Assembly (NCBI RefSeq): GCF_001006325.2
Contig: NZ_LBIA02000001.1
Span: 4,403,501 to 4,467,500, forward strand
Length of the DNA stretch: 64,000 nucleotides
Reading direction: 5' to 3'
Origin: Afipia massiliensis
GTDB taxonomy: Bacteria > Pseudomonadota > Alphaproteobacteria > Rhizobiales > Xanthobacteraceae
Part shown: positions 10,498-18,412 of the stretch, piece after piece
How positions within the stretch are numbered: the first letter of the stretch is position 1
Layout of the letters: each line of letters begins with the position of its first letter
Notes under the pieces: generated by a model
Database searches by the model: none
Seen by the model: the letters and a program-made list of their open reading frames with translations, nothing else
What the model was told of the DNA's origin: nothing
Position numbers and translations under genes: made by a program

Positions 10498-11151
10498 TCA
10501 ACGCCCCGCCGCTGCCTGTACGGTGGTATTCACGATTTGCACGCGGCGGTTTTCCTCGCCGAGCGGATTGGCCGGATTCTTCAGCTGCTCCTTGCCGAAG
10601 CCTGCCGCGATCAGAGTATCGGGTACGAGCCTGTACTGCTCGATCAGAACGCGCCGCACTGAATTGGCGCGGCGTTGCGACAGCATCTGGTTGTAGTCCG
10701 CACCACCCGCAGCATCAGTATGGCCGTTAATGAAGAACACCGATCCCTTCAGATCCTGCCGCGACAACGCATTGCCGAGCGCAACCAACGCCGGCACTGC
10801 CTTCGGGCTGATGTCAGCCGAGTTGAATTCAAACAGGATTTCTAGATCGATGGCCGGCTTGTCGCGCGCGATGTCCGCGATCTGCGCCCGTTCGTCGGCA
10901 GTCGGCGCCTGAGCAGGTTCGACACTGATCGAGCGTGCCCGCAAACGATCGACAATCTGCTTCTCTGCGACAGCCGCCGGGTCCGGCACTGCCGTAATGC
11001 TGCGTGTCAGCGGTTTCTTCGCTTGCAGCGCGGTGCCGATCTGGTCCTCGAGCGACTGTGCGTAAAGCGACGCGGGACAGAAAGCGAGAGCCAACGCCAA
11101 TATCAGTGCCGTCCTGGTCACAAAATCCGTTCCCGCCAATTGATTCTGCAT
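10498..11151 (-). CDS. Periplasmic OmpA-like (OmpA_C domain) protein
   Basis: The 217-residue protein has a signal peptide ending SLYA-Q at about residue 31. A short linker follows, then an OmpA C-terminal domain from about 100 to 210, with the diagnostic LFEFNSADISPKA, NGHTDAAGGADYNQMLSQRRA and ENRRVQI segments. This fold binds peptidoglycan. There is no beta barrel, and the Cys at 25 is preceded by Phe, so it does not form a good lipobox. The ATG at 11151 starts at the signal peptide. It lies 80 bases upstream of the cytochrome gene and downstream of the subtilase. Confidence 0.87.
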   Translation of the reverse strand: MQNQLAGTDFVTRTALILALALAFCPASLYAQSLEDQIGTALQAKKPLTRSITAVPDPAAVAEKQIVDRLRARSISVEPAQAPTADERAQIADIARDKPAIDLEILFEFNSADISPKAVPALVALGNALSRQDLKGSVFFINGHTDAAGGADYNQMLSQRRANSVRRVLIEQYRLVPDTLIAAGFGKEQLKNPANPLGEENRRVQIVNTTVQAAAGR

Positions 11152-11249
11152 GCCCGCAGTGTCTTTCACAAAGATACGTTTCGCAGCAAAATTCGTAGGA
11201 AATCGGCCATCACCCAAGTGGTGATCCAGATTGCAGCACCGAGAAATGA

Positions 11250-11279
11250 CGGCCCGTCCGTGGGACATCGGACGGGCCG
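11250..11279. terminator. Strong GC-rich hairpin between subtilase and OmpA-like genes
   Basis: Perfect 11-bp stem CGGCCCGTCCG / CGGACGGGCCG with an 8-base loop. No long T run follows on either strand, so it may be a weak or Rho-assisted terminator, or an RNA processing site. It lies in the 271-base gap after the subtilase stop, which suggests the OmpA-like and cytochrome genes can be expressed apart from the subtilase. A smaller palindrome, ATCACC-N5-GGTGAT, lies at 11208-11224. Confidence 0.5.
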
Positions 11280-11422
11280 AACCGGGACGGCACGAGGGTG
11301 GATGGGCGCCCGCACCGTTCAGGCCGCTGGAACGAAGGTTTCGTCACCAACCGGGATTGGTCGAGCGGAAAGTGCACGGGGTTCAGGCCAAATGTCAGCT
11401 TCGCGCAAACCCTGCGACACCG

Positions 11423-12937
11423 TCAGCGTTTTGACGTGTCGTCCGATGCGGCCGCTACCGGCGCAGGTATAACCGCCGAAACAGCGCTGAACGCATCGGC
11501 CTGCCCCGCCCCGAACTGGTCGTCGCGCCCCTTTGGCCCGAGATCGCGCGCCGTCGACGTCAATGTGGCACGGACGTCCGCGGATGAAATCCCAGGGTTG
11601 CGCGCAATCATCAGCGCCGCCACGCCACTGACATATGCGGCGGACAGCGAAGTGCCGGACGACATCTGGTACTTGCCGTCAGGCGCCGGCGACAGAATGT
11701 CCACGCCAGGTGCCGAGATCGCGACATAGCTGCCGCGATTCGACTGCACGAACAGCCGATCCGACTGGTCGGTGGCCGTCACGGCGATCACGTTGCGATC
11801 GGCCGCAGGATAGAGCGGCGGCGACTTCACGCCTGCATTGCCGGCGGCAGCCACCAGTACGATGCCCTTTGCGGCGGCAGCGGCAAGCCCACGCTCCATC
11901 GCCGGATCGTGCGGTCCCGCGAAGCTCATGTTGATGATCCGCGCATTCTTCGCCAGCGCGTAGTCGAGACTTTTCAGAATCAGGAAAGATGTGCTTTCCG
12001 CACCGCTCTTCTGGGACCCGAACGCGCGGATCGCCAGCAGGTGCGACGACGGGGCCGTTCCCATCAAGCGTGCATGGGAGGCGATAACGCCCGCGATGCT
12101 GGTGCCGTGAGGATGCGGCCCTTCGCCATTGTTCAATGCGTCGAATGTTCCGGTGATGACCCCGGCCAATTCAGGATGAGTGACGTCGATCCCGGAATCG
12201 ATCACCGCGATTGTCACATCCGCACCAACCGAGAGCGCATGCGCTTCGGGCAGCCGCATCTTGGCGAGCGCATATTGCACAGGGTCGCCCTGGGATTTTG
12301 CACCCGCGGGGGTCGCGTCCTGTTGCAGCTTGAAGATGTTGTTGCGCTGCGCCGCCTTGACGTTTCCGCCGGCAACCAGTTCACGCACCACCGTATCGAC
12401 CGAGCGTGAGTCGGTTATCCGCCAGCGGAAAAACGTGCTGTTTGTCAGGGGGAAATTTTGCGATTGAACCCGCGTCAGACGGTGACGCCGTGCGAGTTCA
12501 TCGGCCTGCGCATCCGTCGGGGTACCAGCGATCTCGATCAATACTTCCTTCGCGACGTAAGTATTATCAGCCGCGACAGGCGCGGATTTCTTCCCAGCGT
12601 TTTTATTTGGCTGCTGCTTCTTGCGATAGTTAGGCGGCGGGTCATCGTAATAGTCCGCCGGCGGACCGTCGTATTCACGCACGATATATGGACGCGGTTT
12701 CGGACGGATACGGTCATATCCGTCGTATCCAATGTTGGGCCGTATCGTCGGATTGATGTTGATGCGCGGCCCCACGTTCATGCTGGGACCTGTCCGCATG
12801 CTCATGCCGCTGTACTGTGCGAATGCCTGCGGGGTTGCCAGGCTGAGGATCACTGCTGCGACAGCGATCGATCGCGCGGACCGCATAAGGCGGGCCTTTC
12901 GGATGAAATCCCCCTTCCCTTTGCCTGTCTCAGTCAT
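11423..12937 (-). CDS. Secreted subtilisin-like serine protease (S8) with propeptide
   Basis: The 504-residue protein has a signal peptide (cleavage near AFA-Q, residue 41) and a Pro/Asn/Tyr-rich segment (42-120). A propeptide-like domain follows (about 127-205; VLIEIAGTPTDAQADELARR, FFRWRITD), then the catalytic domain. The triad is Asp247 (AVIDSGIDVTHPEL), His277 (PHPHGTSIAG) and Ser430 (SSGTSLSAA), with oxyanion Asn367 in AAAGN. The ATG at 12937 has a well-placed AGGA site; a second possible start is Met18. It is expected in the periplasm or outside the cell. It lies 143 bases below the anti-sigma gene. Substrate unknown; see the anti-sigma entry for a possible link. Confidence 0.9.
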   Translation of the reverse strand: MTETGKGKGDFIRKARLMRSARSIAVAAVILSLATPQAFAQYSGMSMRTGPSMNVGPRININPTIRPNIGYDGYDRIRPKPRPYIVREYDGPPADYYDDPPPNYRKKQQPNKNAGKKSAPVAADNTYVAKEVLIEIAGTPTDAQADELARRHRLTRVQSQNFPLTNSTFFRWRITDSRSVDTVVRELVAGGNVKAAQRNNIFKLQQDATPAGAKSQGDPVQYALAKMRLPEAHALSVGADVTIAVIDSGIDVTHPELAGVITGTFDALNNGEGPHPHGTSIAGVIASHARLMGTAPSSHLLAIRAFGSQKSGAESTSFLILKSLDYALAKNARIINMSFAGPHDPAMERGLAAAAAKGIVLVAAAGNAGVKSPPLYPAADRNVIAVTATDQSDRLFVQSNRGSYVAISAPGVDILSPAPDGKYQMSSGTSLSAAYVSGVAALMIARNPGISSADVRATLTSTARDLGPKGRDDQFGAGQADAFSAVSAVIPAPVAAASDDTSKR

Positions 12938-13051
12938 CTGACGTCCTCGCAAATTTATGCGTGCGCCGGCGCGGGCGCGCGGGTGAGGTCCCCTCTCCTC
13001 CCGAAGCTTGACGCCGTGGACGGCGGCCAAGCCCGGGATACAACCTAGCTC

Positions 13052-13069
13052 GGCATCCGAACGGATGCC
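13052..13069. terminator. Hairpin after the anti-sigma gene
   Basis: GGCATCCG-AA-CGGATGCC, an 8-bp perfect stem with a two-base loop in the gap after the anti-sigma stop. There is no clear T run, so the terminator call is tentative. Confidence 0.4.
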
Positions 13070-13080
13070 CGGACCAAGAA

Positions 13081-13752
13081 CTAGTCGGCGCTCACGACGA
13101 GGCTGATAATCTTTTCAGCCTGGAGGCGCGTCATAAGCTGCGCCGCGTCCTGCTTTGACAGGGCCTTGTCACCGAACTGAACGCGGAACATGCCGGCCTT
13201 CGGACCAGAAACGATGGACGCGTTGTAGTTGTTAAGCAACTGCGCAATGTCGTCGGCCTTGGCGTCGGGCGCAAAGCGGATCAGACCAAACGTTCCGGCT
13301 GTCGACTGCGCCGGAAATGCGGCCGTCTGGAAATTACCGCCCGCGCGATCCTTGACCAGCACGGTTCCGATCACCCCTGCCTGCAGCAGGACCAGCACCG
13401 CACCGGCGACACCTGCATAAGCCAGCGTGCGCGGCGACAGGCTGGAGAAGAACCCGGCGATACGCATCACAGGATTGAAAGCCGCGCCCTTGCGCGCCGG
13501 CTCGGCATCGATGGCGGCGAACAGTTTCTGCATGGCTCGCGACGACGGCGCGCCAAGGCTCTCGTTCAGCAGGATCGTTTCAGCGTATTCATCCTGAATC
13601 GCCGCATATTGCCGCGCAAGATCGGGATCGCTGGCGAGCGCCTCATCGACACGGCGGGCGTCACGCAGGTTGAGCGTGCCCGCAGCATGGAACGGCAACA
13701 GAGCCTCAATCTCGGTGGGCTCGCGATCGGTTTGCTTGCTCGTGGCAGTCAT
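13081..13752 (-). CDS. Membrane anti-sigma factor with subtilase-propeptide-like periplasmic domain
   Basis: The 223-residue protein starts in an ATGA overlap with the sigma gene, the usual sigma/anti-sigma coupling. Residues 1-100 form a cytoplasmic anti-sigma-like region (EALLPFHAAGTLNLRDARRV) without a zinc-binding HxxxCxxC. One TM helix spans about 110-133. The periplasmic part ends in a ~70-residue domain (about 155-223; FGLIRFAPDAKADDIAQLL, AGMFRVQFGDKALS) whose strand-helix-strand-strand-helix order matches the propeptide of the subtilase encoded next door. That match is my inference from pattern, not a search. Known anti-sigmas hold their ECF factor until a signal triggers release or proteolysis. 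Confidence 0.82.
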   Translation of the reverse strand: MTATSKQTDREPTEIEALLPFHAAGTLNLRDARRVDEALASDPDLARQYAAIQDEYAETILLNESLGAPSSRAMQKLFAAIDAEPARKGAAFNPVMRIAGFFSSLSPRTLAYAGVAGAVLVLLQAGVIGTVLVKDRAGGNFQTAAFPAQSTAGTFGLIRFAPDAKADDIAQLLNNYNASIVSGPKAGMFRVQFGDKALSKQDAAQLMTRLQAEKIISLVVSAD

Positions 13753-14318
13753 GGCCAACCTCGCTCTATGCCGGCTGCCTTGAGCAACTCGGCCAATTTC
13801 TTTCGCGCGTAGAACAGGCGCGTCTTCACCGTATTCTCCGGGATGCCCACGATTTCGGCCACTTCTTCCACGGATTTCTCGTGGTAGTAGACGAGATCGA
13901 CGATCTCCCGATGTTCTGGCGAAAGTGCGGTCAGGCAATTCCGCAATGCGTTACTCGTGTCCTTCTTCGCGGCCGTGACCTCCGGATTGTCGGACGTGTC
14001 CTCGATCGCGGCAGCCGTCTCGTCGTCCAGTTCCGCGTCCTTCCTCTTGCGGAGGGCGGACAGGGCCTTGAACCGGGTGATCGCCAGCAGCCACGTAGAA
14101 ACGGCGGACCGGCCCTCAAACTTGCCGGCCTGACGCCACACATCGAGGAAAACCTCACTGATGAGATCTTCCGCGATGGACTCGTTTCGAACGAGCCGCA
14201 GCGAGAAGCGAAACACCCGTACATGGTGCCTTCCGTAAAGCACCTGCATGGCGAGCCGGTCACCTTGGGCGATGCGACCGATCAGAACCTCGTCCGATGT
14301 CGCGTGGGTTGCACTCAA
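13749..14318 (-). CDS. ECF (sigma-70 family) RNA polymerase sigma factor
   Basis: The core is about 189 residues. Region 2 runs from SDEVLIGRIAQGDRLAMQVL through LISEVFLDVWRQAGKFEG. An acidic linker follows, then region 4 (LTALSPEHREIVDLVYYHEKSVEEVAEIVGIPENTVKTRLFYARKKL shows the helix-turn-helix; only key parts are conserved across ECFs). I placed the start at TTG 14318 because no in-frame ATG or GTG occurs close to region 2 and GAGACGG lies just upstream; an upstream ATG would add ~80 non-conserved residues. The start is therefore uncertain. It should control itself and the envelope genes downstream. Confidence 0.85.
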   Translation of the reverse strand: MSATHATSDEVLIGRIAQGDRLAMQVLYGRHHVRVFRFSLRLVRNESIAEDLISEVFLDVWRQAGKFEGRSAVSTWLLAITRFKALSALRKRKDAELDDETAAAIEDTSDNPEVTAAKKDTSNALRNCLTALSPEHREIVDLVYYHEKSVEEVAEIVGIPENTVKTRLFYARKKLAELLKAAGIERGWP

Positions 14319-14629
14319 TGGCCGTCTCGCAAGGTTGGTCGCATGCGACTGGGAAGAGGTTCGATCAAATCGGTGAAAATCTTCGCGATTTCCCGAAATT
14401 GTCCGGATTGGCGATGCGCAAAATGCCCCTGAATCATGAACAAGGGCAAGTCGCCCGGCCCTTGTGACGGAAAGAGGTATATTTTTACCTAAACTCAACC
14501 ATTCCTGGCGAACGGCGACCGATCCCGAGACGGCCGGCCTGTTCAAAGTTTCCACCGCCATCCCAATGATACCAAACCTAAAGGCTTTCCCGCCTACAGT
14601 CCCGCATTGCATTCCTTCACGGCGAGTTC
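14319..14629. other. Intergenic region between divergent ECF sigma and diguanylate cyclase genes
   Basis: About 310 bases that must hold promoters for both genes. The only clear structure is an inverted repeat, CAAGGGC-N10-GCCCTTG, around 14431-14454, which could be an operator. I could not identify a confident -35/-10 pair for either gene and see no coding potential. Confidence 0.5.
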
Positions 14630-15790
14630 ATGCGCGGCGCAACGTCATCGGCCCCCGTATCCCTGATAGGCGGTCTCGACCGAAAGCATTCGGCCGTCGA
14701 GATCGAATTGTCACCAGAGATTCTCGCACGCCGCGCAAAGCAGCGGCGGCAAATGCTCGATATGACCGGCGTCAGCTACATGATCGACGCCGGGATCCTG
14801 CTGATCTACGCCTACGCTGGCGCCACCAGTTTCGTGATTGCACCGGCCTACGCGGCTTGCGGGCTGCTGTCGGTCGCGGTGTATATCGCGATATCCGAAG
14901 CCAAGGTGAACGACCGGTTCCGGGATCACTACTTCATCTCGCAGCAAACCAGCATCAGCCTGATGATCATGCTGGTGTTCTTGTACTTCGCGCCGGAAGT
15001 CGGCTGCCTGTTCCTCTGCTCGATTTTCCTGGTCTTCACGTTTGGCGCCCTGCGATCCACCCCCCGTCAGACCATCATCGGGTGGACGACGGCTGCTGTC
15101 GGCCTGACGGCCTTGTTTCTCCTGACCGACAAACCCATCGGCATGCCTACCGGCACGCCGCTGGAGCGCTTCGCGACCATGCTGGTTTTCATTCTCGTGC
15201 TTGCGCGCGGCATGATCGTCGGACTGTTCAGCAGTTCGTTGCACGAATCTCTCTACAGGCGCGGCATCGAACTGAAGAAAGCCTATCAGCGCATCGAGGA
15301 ACTCGCCGAACTCGACGAGTTAACCGGATCGCTCAACCGCCGCTCCATCATGCAGACCCTCGACGAGGAAATCATCCGCGCCCGGCGCAGCAATGTACCT
15401 TGCGCCGTCGCCCTGATCGACCTCGATTGGTTCAAGCGGATCAATGACCGCTTTGGTCACCCCGCGGGCGATGAAGCGTTGCGGGCTTTTGCCATCACCG
15501 TATTCGCAAACATTCGCAGCATCGACAAATTCGGCCGTTACGGTGGCGAGGAATTCCTGCTCATTCTTCCGGAGACATCGGACGGCGCCGCACTGCGCAC
15601 CGTCGACCGGCTGCGCGGGATCGTAGCGGCCCTCGACTGGAGCGCGATTTCACAGGACATGAGCGTCACGATGTCGGCAGGCCTCGCTACGCTTCGCGCG
15701 GACGATACCGCGGACACCATTCTCGCCCGTGCCGACCGGCTTCTCTACCAGGCCAAGGACATGGGGCGGAATCGAGTTGTCGCGGGCTAG
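14630..15790 (+). CDS. Membrane-bound diguanylate cyclase (GGDEF)
   Basis: The 386-residue protein has about six hydrophobic segments between residues 45 and 200, a short coiled linker (ELKKAYQRIEELAELDELTG), then a complete GGDEF domain. The active-site loop is GRYGGEEF, so synthesis of cyclic di-GMP from two GTP is expected. The metal-binding residues in ALIDLDWFKRINDRFGH are present. No EAL domain is present and no RxxD inhibitory site was identified. The start is not certain; an ATG 123 bases downstream (14753) would also keep all the membrane segments. It is followed 67 bases later by a DUF2336 gene. Confidence 0.88.
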   Translation: MRGATSSAPVSLIGGLDRKHSAVEIELSPEILARRAKQRRQMLDMTGVSYMIDAGILLIYAYAGATSFVIAPAYAACGLLSVAVYIAISEAKVNDRFRDHYFISQQTSISLMIMLVFLYFAPEVGCLFLCSIFLVFTFGALRSTPRQTIIGWTTAAVGLTALFLLTDKPIGMPTGTPLERFATMLVFILVLARGMIVGLFSSSLHESLYRRGIELKKAYQRIEELAELDELTGSLNRRSIMQTLDEEIIRARRSNVPCAVALIDLDWFKRINDRFGHPAGDEALRAFAITVFANIRSIDKFGRYGGEEFLLILPETSDGAALRTVDRLRGIVAALDWSAISQDMSVTMSAGLATLRADDTADTILARADRLLYQAKDMGRNRVVAG

Positions 15791-15857
15791 TTTACATTTT
15801 CGTCAGCCAAGAACCTGGCTGGCATTCCTTGCTTCGGCGTTTCCAGGACAGAAAGTC

Positions 15858-16967
15858 ATGAGTTCGAGACCAACAGCGCGGCCTGCAAATCTTCTCGATG
15901 AACTGCAAAATGCTCTCGCGCACGGTACCGTCGCGCGCCGCGTGGAAACGTTACGCCGGGTCACCGATCTCTTTCTGTACGGTGTGGCGGACTATTCCGA
16001 CGAACAGATTGAGGTTTTCGATGACGTCTTTCATTGCCTGATCGAAGAAATCGAGACCTCCGCCAAATCACTGCTCGCAAAGCGCCTCGCGCCCGTATCT
16101 AAAGCTCCGCCACGTCTGATCTATACGCTGGCTTTCGATGACGAAATCGAAATTGCTGCGCCGGTGCTGTCGCATTCGGAAAGACTGAATGACGACATGC
16201 TGATCGCAAACGCGCGCAGCAAAAGCCAAGGCCATCTGCTTGCGATCTCAAAGCGCAAAGTTCTGAGCAACGCGGTGACCGACGTTCTGGTCGAACGCGG
16301 CAATAACGAAGTCGTCGAGAGCGCAGTCAACAATCCAGGCGCGGAATTTTCGGACAAGGGTTTCACAGAGCTTGTTTCCCGCGCAGAGGGCAATGATGAA
16401 CTTGCGACATGCCTCGGGACAAGGCGGGGAATTCCGAGGCCGCATTATCTCAAGTTGATAGCAAGAGCCTCGGACTCCGTGCGGGAGCGGCTCCAGGCCG
16501 CCAACCCGCGCGCGGCGGACGACATCTCGGCGGCCGTTAAGCAGGCAGCCCTTAATGTCGATCCCGGAGCAGGCGGCGAGAAAGCGGCCCATGCCTATCG
16601 GCTTGTAAAATCTCTCTCTGACGACGGACGCCTCGACGAAAGGCAGATTGCCGAATTTGCCGCCGCCGGACGGTTCGAGGAAACCTGTGCCGCGCTCGCG
16701 ATATGTGCGAACGTTCCGGTCACGACCGTCGAAAACATGATGATCGAGTCGCGCTCAGAAGGATTGATGGTTCTCGCCAAGGTCGCCGGGCTGTCCTGGA
16801 TGTCTCTCAAGCTCGTTCTTGAATTGGGGGGCGACACATCGGAAACCGAGATCGAGACTATCGACGATCACAAATCGAGCTACGATATGCTGCGCCCGTC
16901 CACTGCCCAGCAAGTGCTGCGCTTCTACCGCATGCGACAGGACACCGCGCAGACCGAGCCGGCTTGA
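15858..16967 (+). CDS. DUF2336 domain protein
   Basis: The 369-residue soluble protein is made of short helical repeats, with the pattern seen in DUF2336 (LLDELQNALAHGTVARRVETLRRVTDLFLYG near the start gives the family feel; later SDEQIEVFDDVF and APVLSHSERL). The fold is probably HEAT-like. No enzymatic motif is visible. The ATG at 15858 was chosen over upstream in-frame starts because they lie inside the cyclase coding sequence. DUF2336 genes often sit near c-di-GMP and stress genes, and here the protein follows a GGDEF gene, but a functional link is inference. Confidence 0.82.
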   Translation: MSSRPTARPANLLDELQNALAHGTVARRVETLRRVTDLFLYGVADYSDEQIEVFDDVFHCLIEEIETSAKSLLAKRLAPVSKAPPRLIYTLAFDDEIEIAAPVLSHSERLNDDMLIANARSKSQGHLLAISKRKVLSNAVTDVLVERGNNEVVESAVNNPGAEFSDKGFTELVSRAEGNDELATCLGTRRGIPRPHYLKLIARASDSVRERLQAANPRAADDISAAVKQAALNVDPGAGGEKAAHAYRLVKSLSDDGRLDERQIAEFAAAGRFEETCAALAICANVPVTTVENMMIESRSEGLMVLAKVAGLSWMSLKLVLELGGDTSETEIETIDDHKSSYDMLRPSTAQQVLRFYRMRQDTAQTEPA

Positions 16968-16992
16968 TATCGATCGCTGAGCCACCGCGAAT

Positions 16993-17631
16993 CTAGAATC
17001 TCAAGACACGCGATCCTGCGAGCGCGCCAATCGCCGCGACGAACCCAATGGCAATCGTGTACCAGGTCGCTACGAACATCGGCGAATCGTCGGTGCAGTG
17101 CGCCGCGTATAGCGTCGCAGCCAGTCCCGCCGACAGCAGTCCGGCGAACGCGCCGGCCACGGCCGGTCGCGATGACGCGCCGCGGCGCAAGGCGAACAAC
17201 GCGGCCACCAGCAACGGCAATGACAGCAGCGGTATGGCTACAAGACAGACCCTCGAATTAGAGCCCATCATCCGTGTCGACATCGGCGCGCGATGCGGCA
17301 TCATCATCTCACTCATCAAGCCGATGCCGAGCAATCCGACCGGAATGGCCAGCAGCCACGCCCAGCGTCCAAGCGAGGCTTCAGGCCGCGACAGATGCAG
17401 GCTGATGGCGATGGCGGCCGCGGCCAGTGCCATGGTGATCACGAATTTCAGATCGAAGAATGGATTGCGCATGGCGGTCATAACGTCAGACCGCACACCA
17501 AGCCCGGCAAGGAACAGCGCGGTCGAGACCGGAACCGCGAGCACCAGTGCAACCAGCAGCAGATTGCCGACAGGGCGTTCATGGACGTCGTTGTCGGCGG
17601 CGAGCGTGCGGATGAGATCGTTGGTATCCAT
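16993..17631 (-). CDS. nrsF: NrsF-type (DUF1109) membrane anti-sigma factor
   Basis: The ~212-residue inner-membrane protein has about six TM helices after a short cytosolic start (MDTNDLIRTLA). Two cysteines lie where the family's functional pair is expected: Cys129 (SRVCLVAI) and Cys179 (YAAHCTDDSP). In Caulobacter the equivalent pair is needed for the NrsF response to heavy-metal stress, and in Bradyrhizobium the OsrA relative responds to reactive oxygen; this is established family knowledge. I took ATG 17631, just after the sigma stop. A GTG at 17637 would make a GTGA overlap. It is coupled to the sigF-like gene. Confidence 0.87.
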   Translation of the reverse strand: MDTNDLIRTLAADNDVHERPVGNLLLVALVLAVPVSTALFLAGLGVRSDVMTAMRNPFFDLKFVITMALAAAAIAISLHLSRPEASLGRWAWLLAIPVGLLGIGLMSEMMMPHRAPMSTRMMGSNSRVCLVAIPLLSLPLLVAALFALRRGASSRPAVAGAFAGLLSAGLAATLYAAHCTDDSPMFVATWYTIAIGFVAAIGALAGSRVLRF

Positions 17632-17633
17632 GG

Positions 17634-18179
17634 TCACTCTTTCCGCAGTTTGCTTGCGAGGCCCGTCAGCCCCCGATGCAATGCCACGCGCACTGCGCCC
17701 TCGGTCATCGAAAGCTTTGCAGCCGTCTCCTTGATCGAGGCGCTGTCGACGGCGATCGATTGCAGCACGTCCCGCTGCCGCTTCGGCAGTCCGTTGAGAT
17801 GGGTTGTGACCTCACTGGCCGGAACGCTCTCCTCAACTGGCGCACCCGCCAACGTCTCCGAAAAGTCGTCGATGTTGACGAATATCCGCCGACCGCGACG
17901 GCGCAGGGCGTCGATCAGCTTGTTGCGTGCAATTGCGAACAGCCATGGCGCGAACGGGGCGTTCGGATCCCAGGTATGCCGCTTCAGATGCACAGCGAAT
18001 AAGATGTCCTGCACGATGTCCTCGGATTGGTCGACGGGCTGACCGGCCCGTGCCAAGCCACGACGCGCCCCTGCTCGCAGGACCGGCGTCACGGCCTTGA
18101 GGAGGCGATGATATGCGGCGTTGTCTCCGGCATTGGCCGATCGCATCAGATCGGTCCATTCGTCTTCACGTCCGCGCAC
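17634..18179 (-). CDS. sigF: ECF sigma factor SigF/EcfF type
   Basis: The 181-residue ECF sigma has region 2 (SEDIVQDILFAVHLKRHTWDPNAPFAPWLFAIARNKLIDALRRRGRR; key parts EDIVQD and WLFAIARN) and region 4 (LPKRQRDVLQSIAVDSASIKETAAKLSMTEGAVRVALHRG; helix-turn-helix). The partner NrsF-like anti-sigma directly follows. I place the start at GTG 18179 because AGGAG lies five bases before it; the upstream TTG 18194 overlaps the predicted transcription start. A GTAAC-N16-CGAA promoter sits immediately upstream. It likely responds to oxidative or metal stress, as relatives do. Confidence 0.87.
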   Translation of the reverse strand: MRGREDEWTDLMRSANAGDNAAYHRLLKAVTPVLRAGARRGLARAGQPVDQSEDIVQDILFAVHLKRHTWDPNAPFAPWLFAIARNKLIDALRRRGRRIFVNIDDFSETLAGAPVEESVPASEVTTHLNGLPKRQRDVLQSIAVDSASIKETAAKLSMTEGAVRVALHRGLTGLASKLRKE

Positions 18180-18199
18180 GCGCGCTCCTATCAAGGAAA

Positions 18200-18224
18200 T
18201 TCGCTCCTGTTCCTAAAGTGTTAC
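18200..18224 (-). promoter_or_regulatory. Candidate SigF autoregulatory promoter
   Basis: Read on the minus strand: GTAAC (18224-18220), a 16-base spacer, CGAA (18203-18200). This matches, from memory, the promoter described for Caulobacter SigF (GTAACC-N16-CGAA), apart from the sixth -35 base. The predicted transcript start falls at about 18193-18195, giving a leader of about 15 bases before the GTG at 18179. Confidence 0.6.
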
Positions 18225-18412
18225 GGACAGAAACTGCAATCACGCAATCGTGAGCAAGGCCGTTGGGGAACCCGGCGACCCGATCCCGAAGCATCTGCTC
18301 TGGGTCGTTTTTAGGGCAAAAGATCACAAGATTCCCTTTTTCTGCCGTCCTGTGGCCATTCCGCACCGGTCTGTTCCCTGTGCTGGAGACTCTGGCAAAA
18401 GGGGAGATTGCC

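Noticed and set aside
18263-18290. GGAAC followed by CGAA upstream of the Ala/Lys-rich gene, as a sigma site
   Set aside because: The spacing is 15 bases and the blocks mix two consensus types; neither EcfG nor SigF geometry fits.
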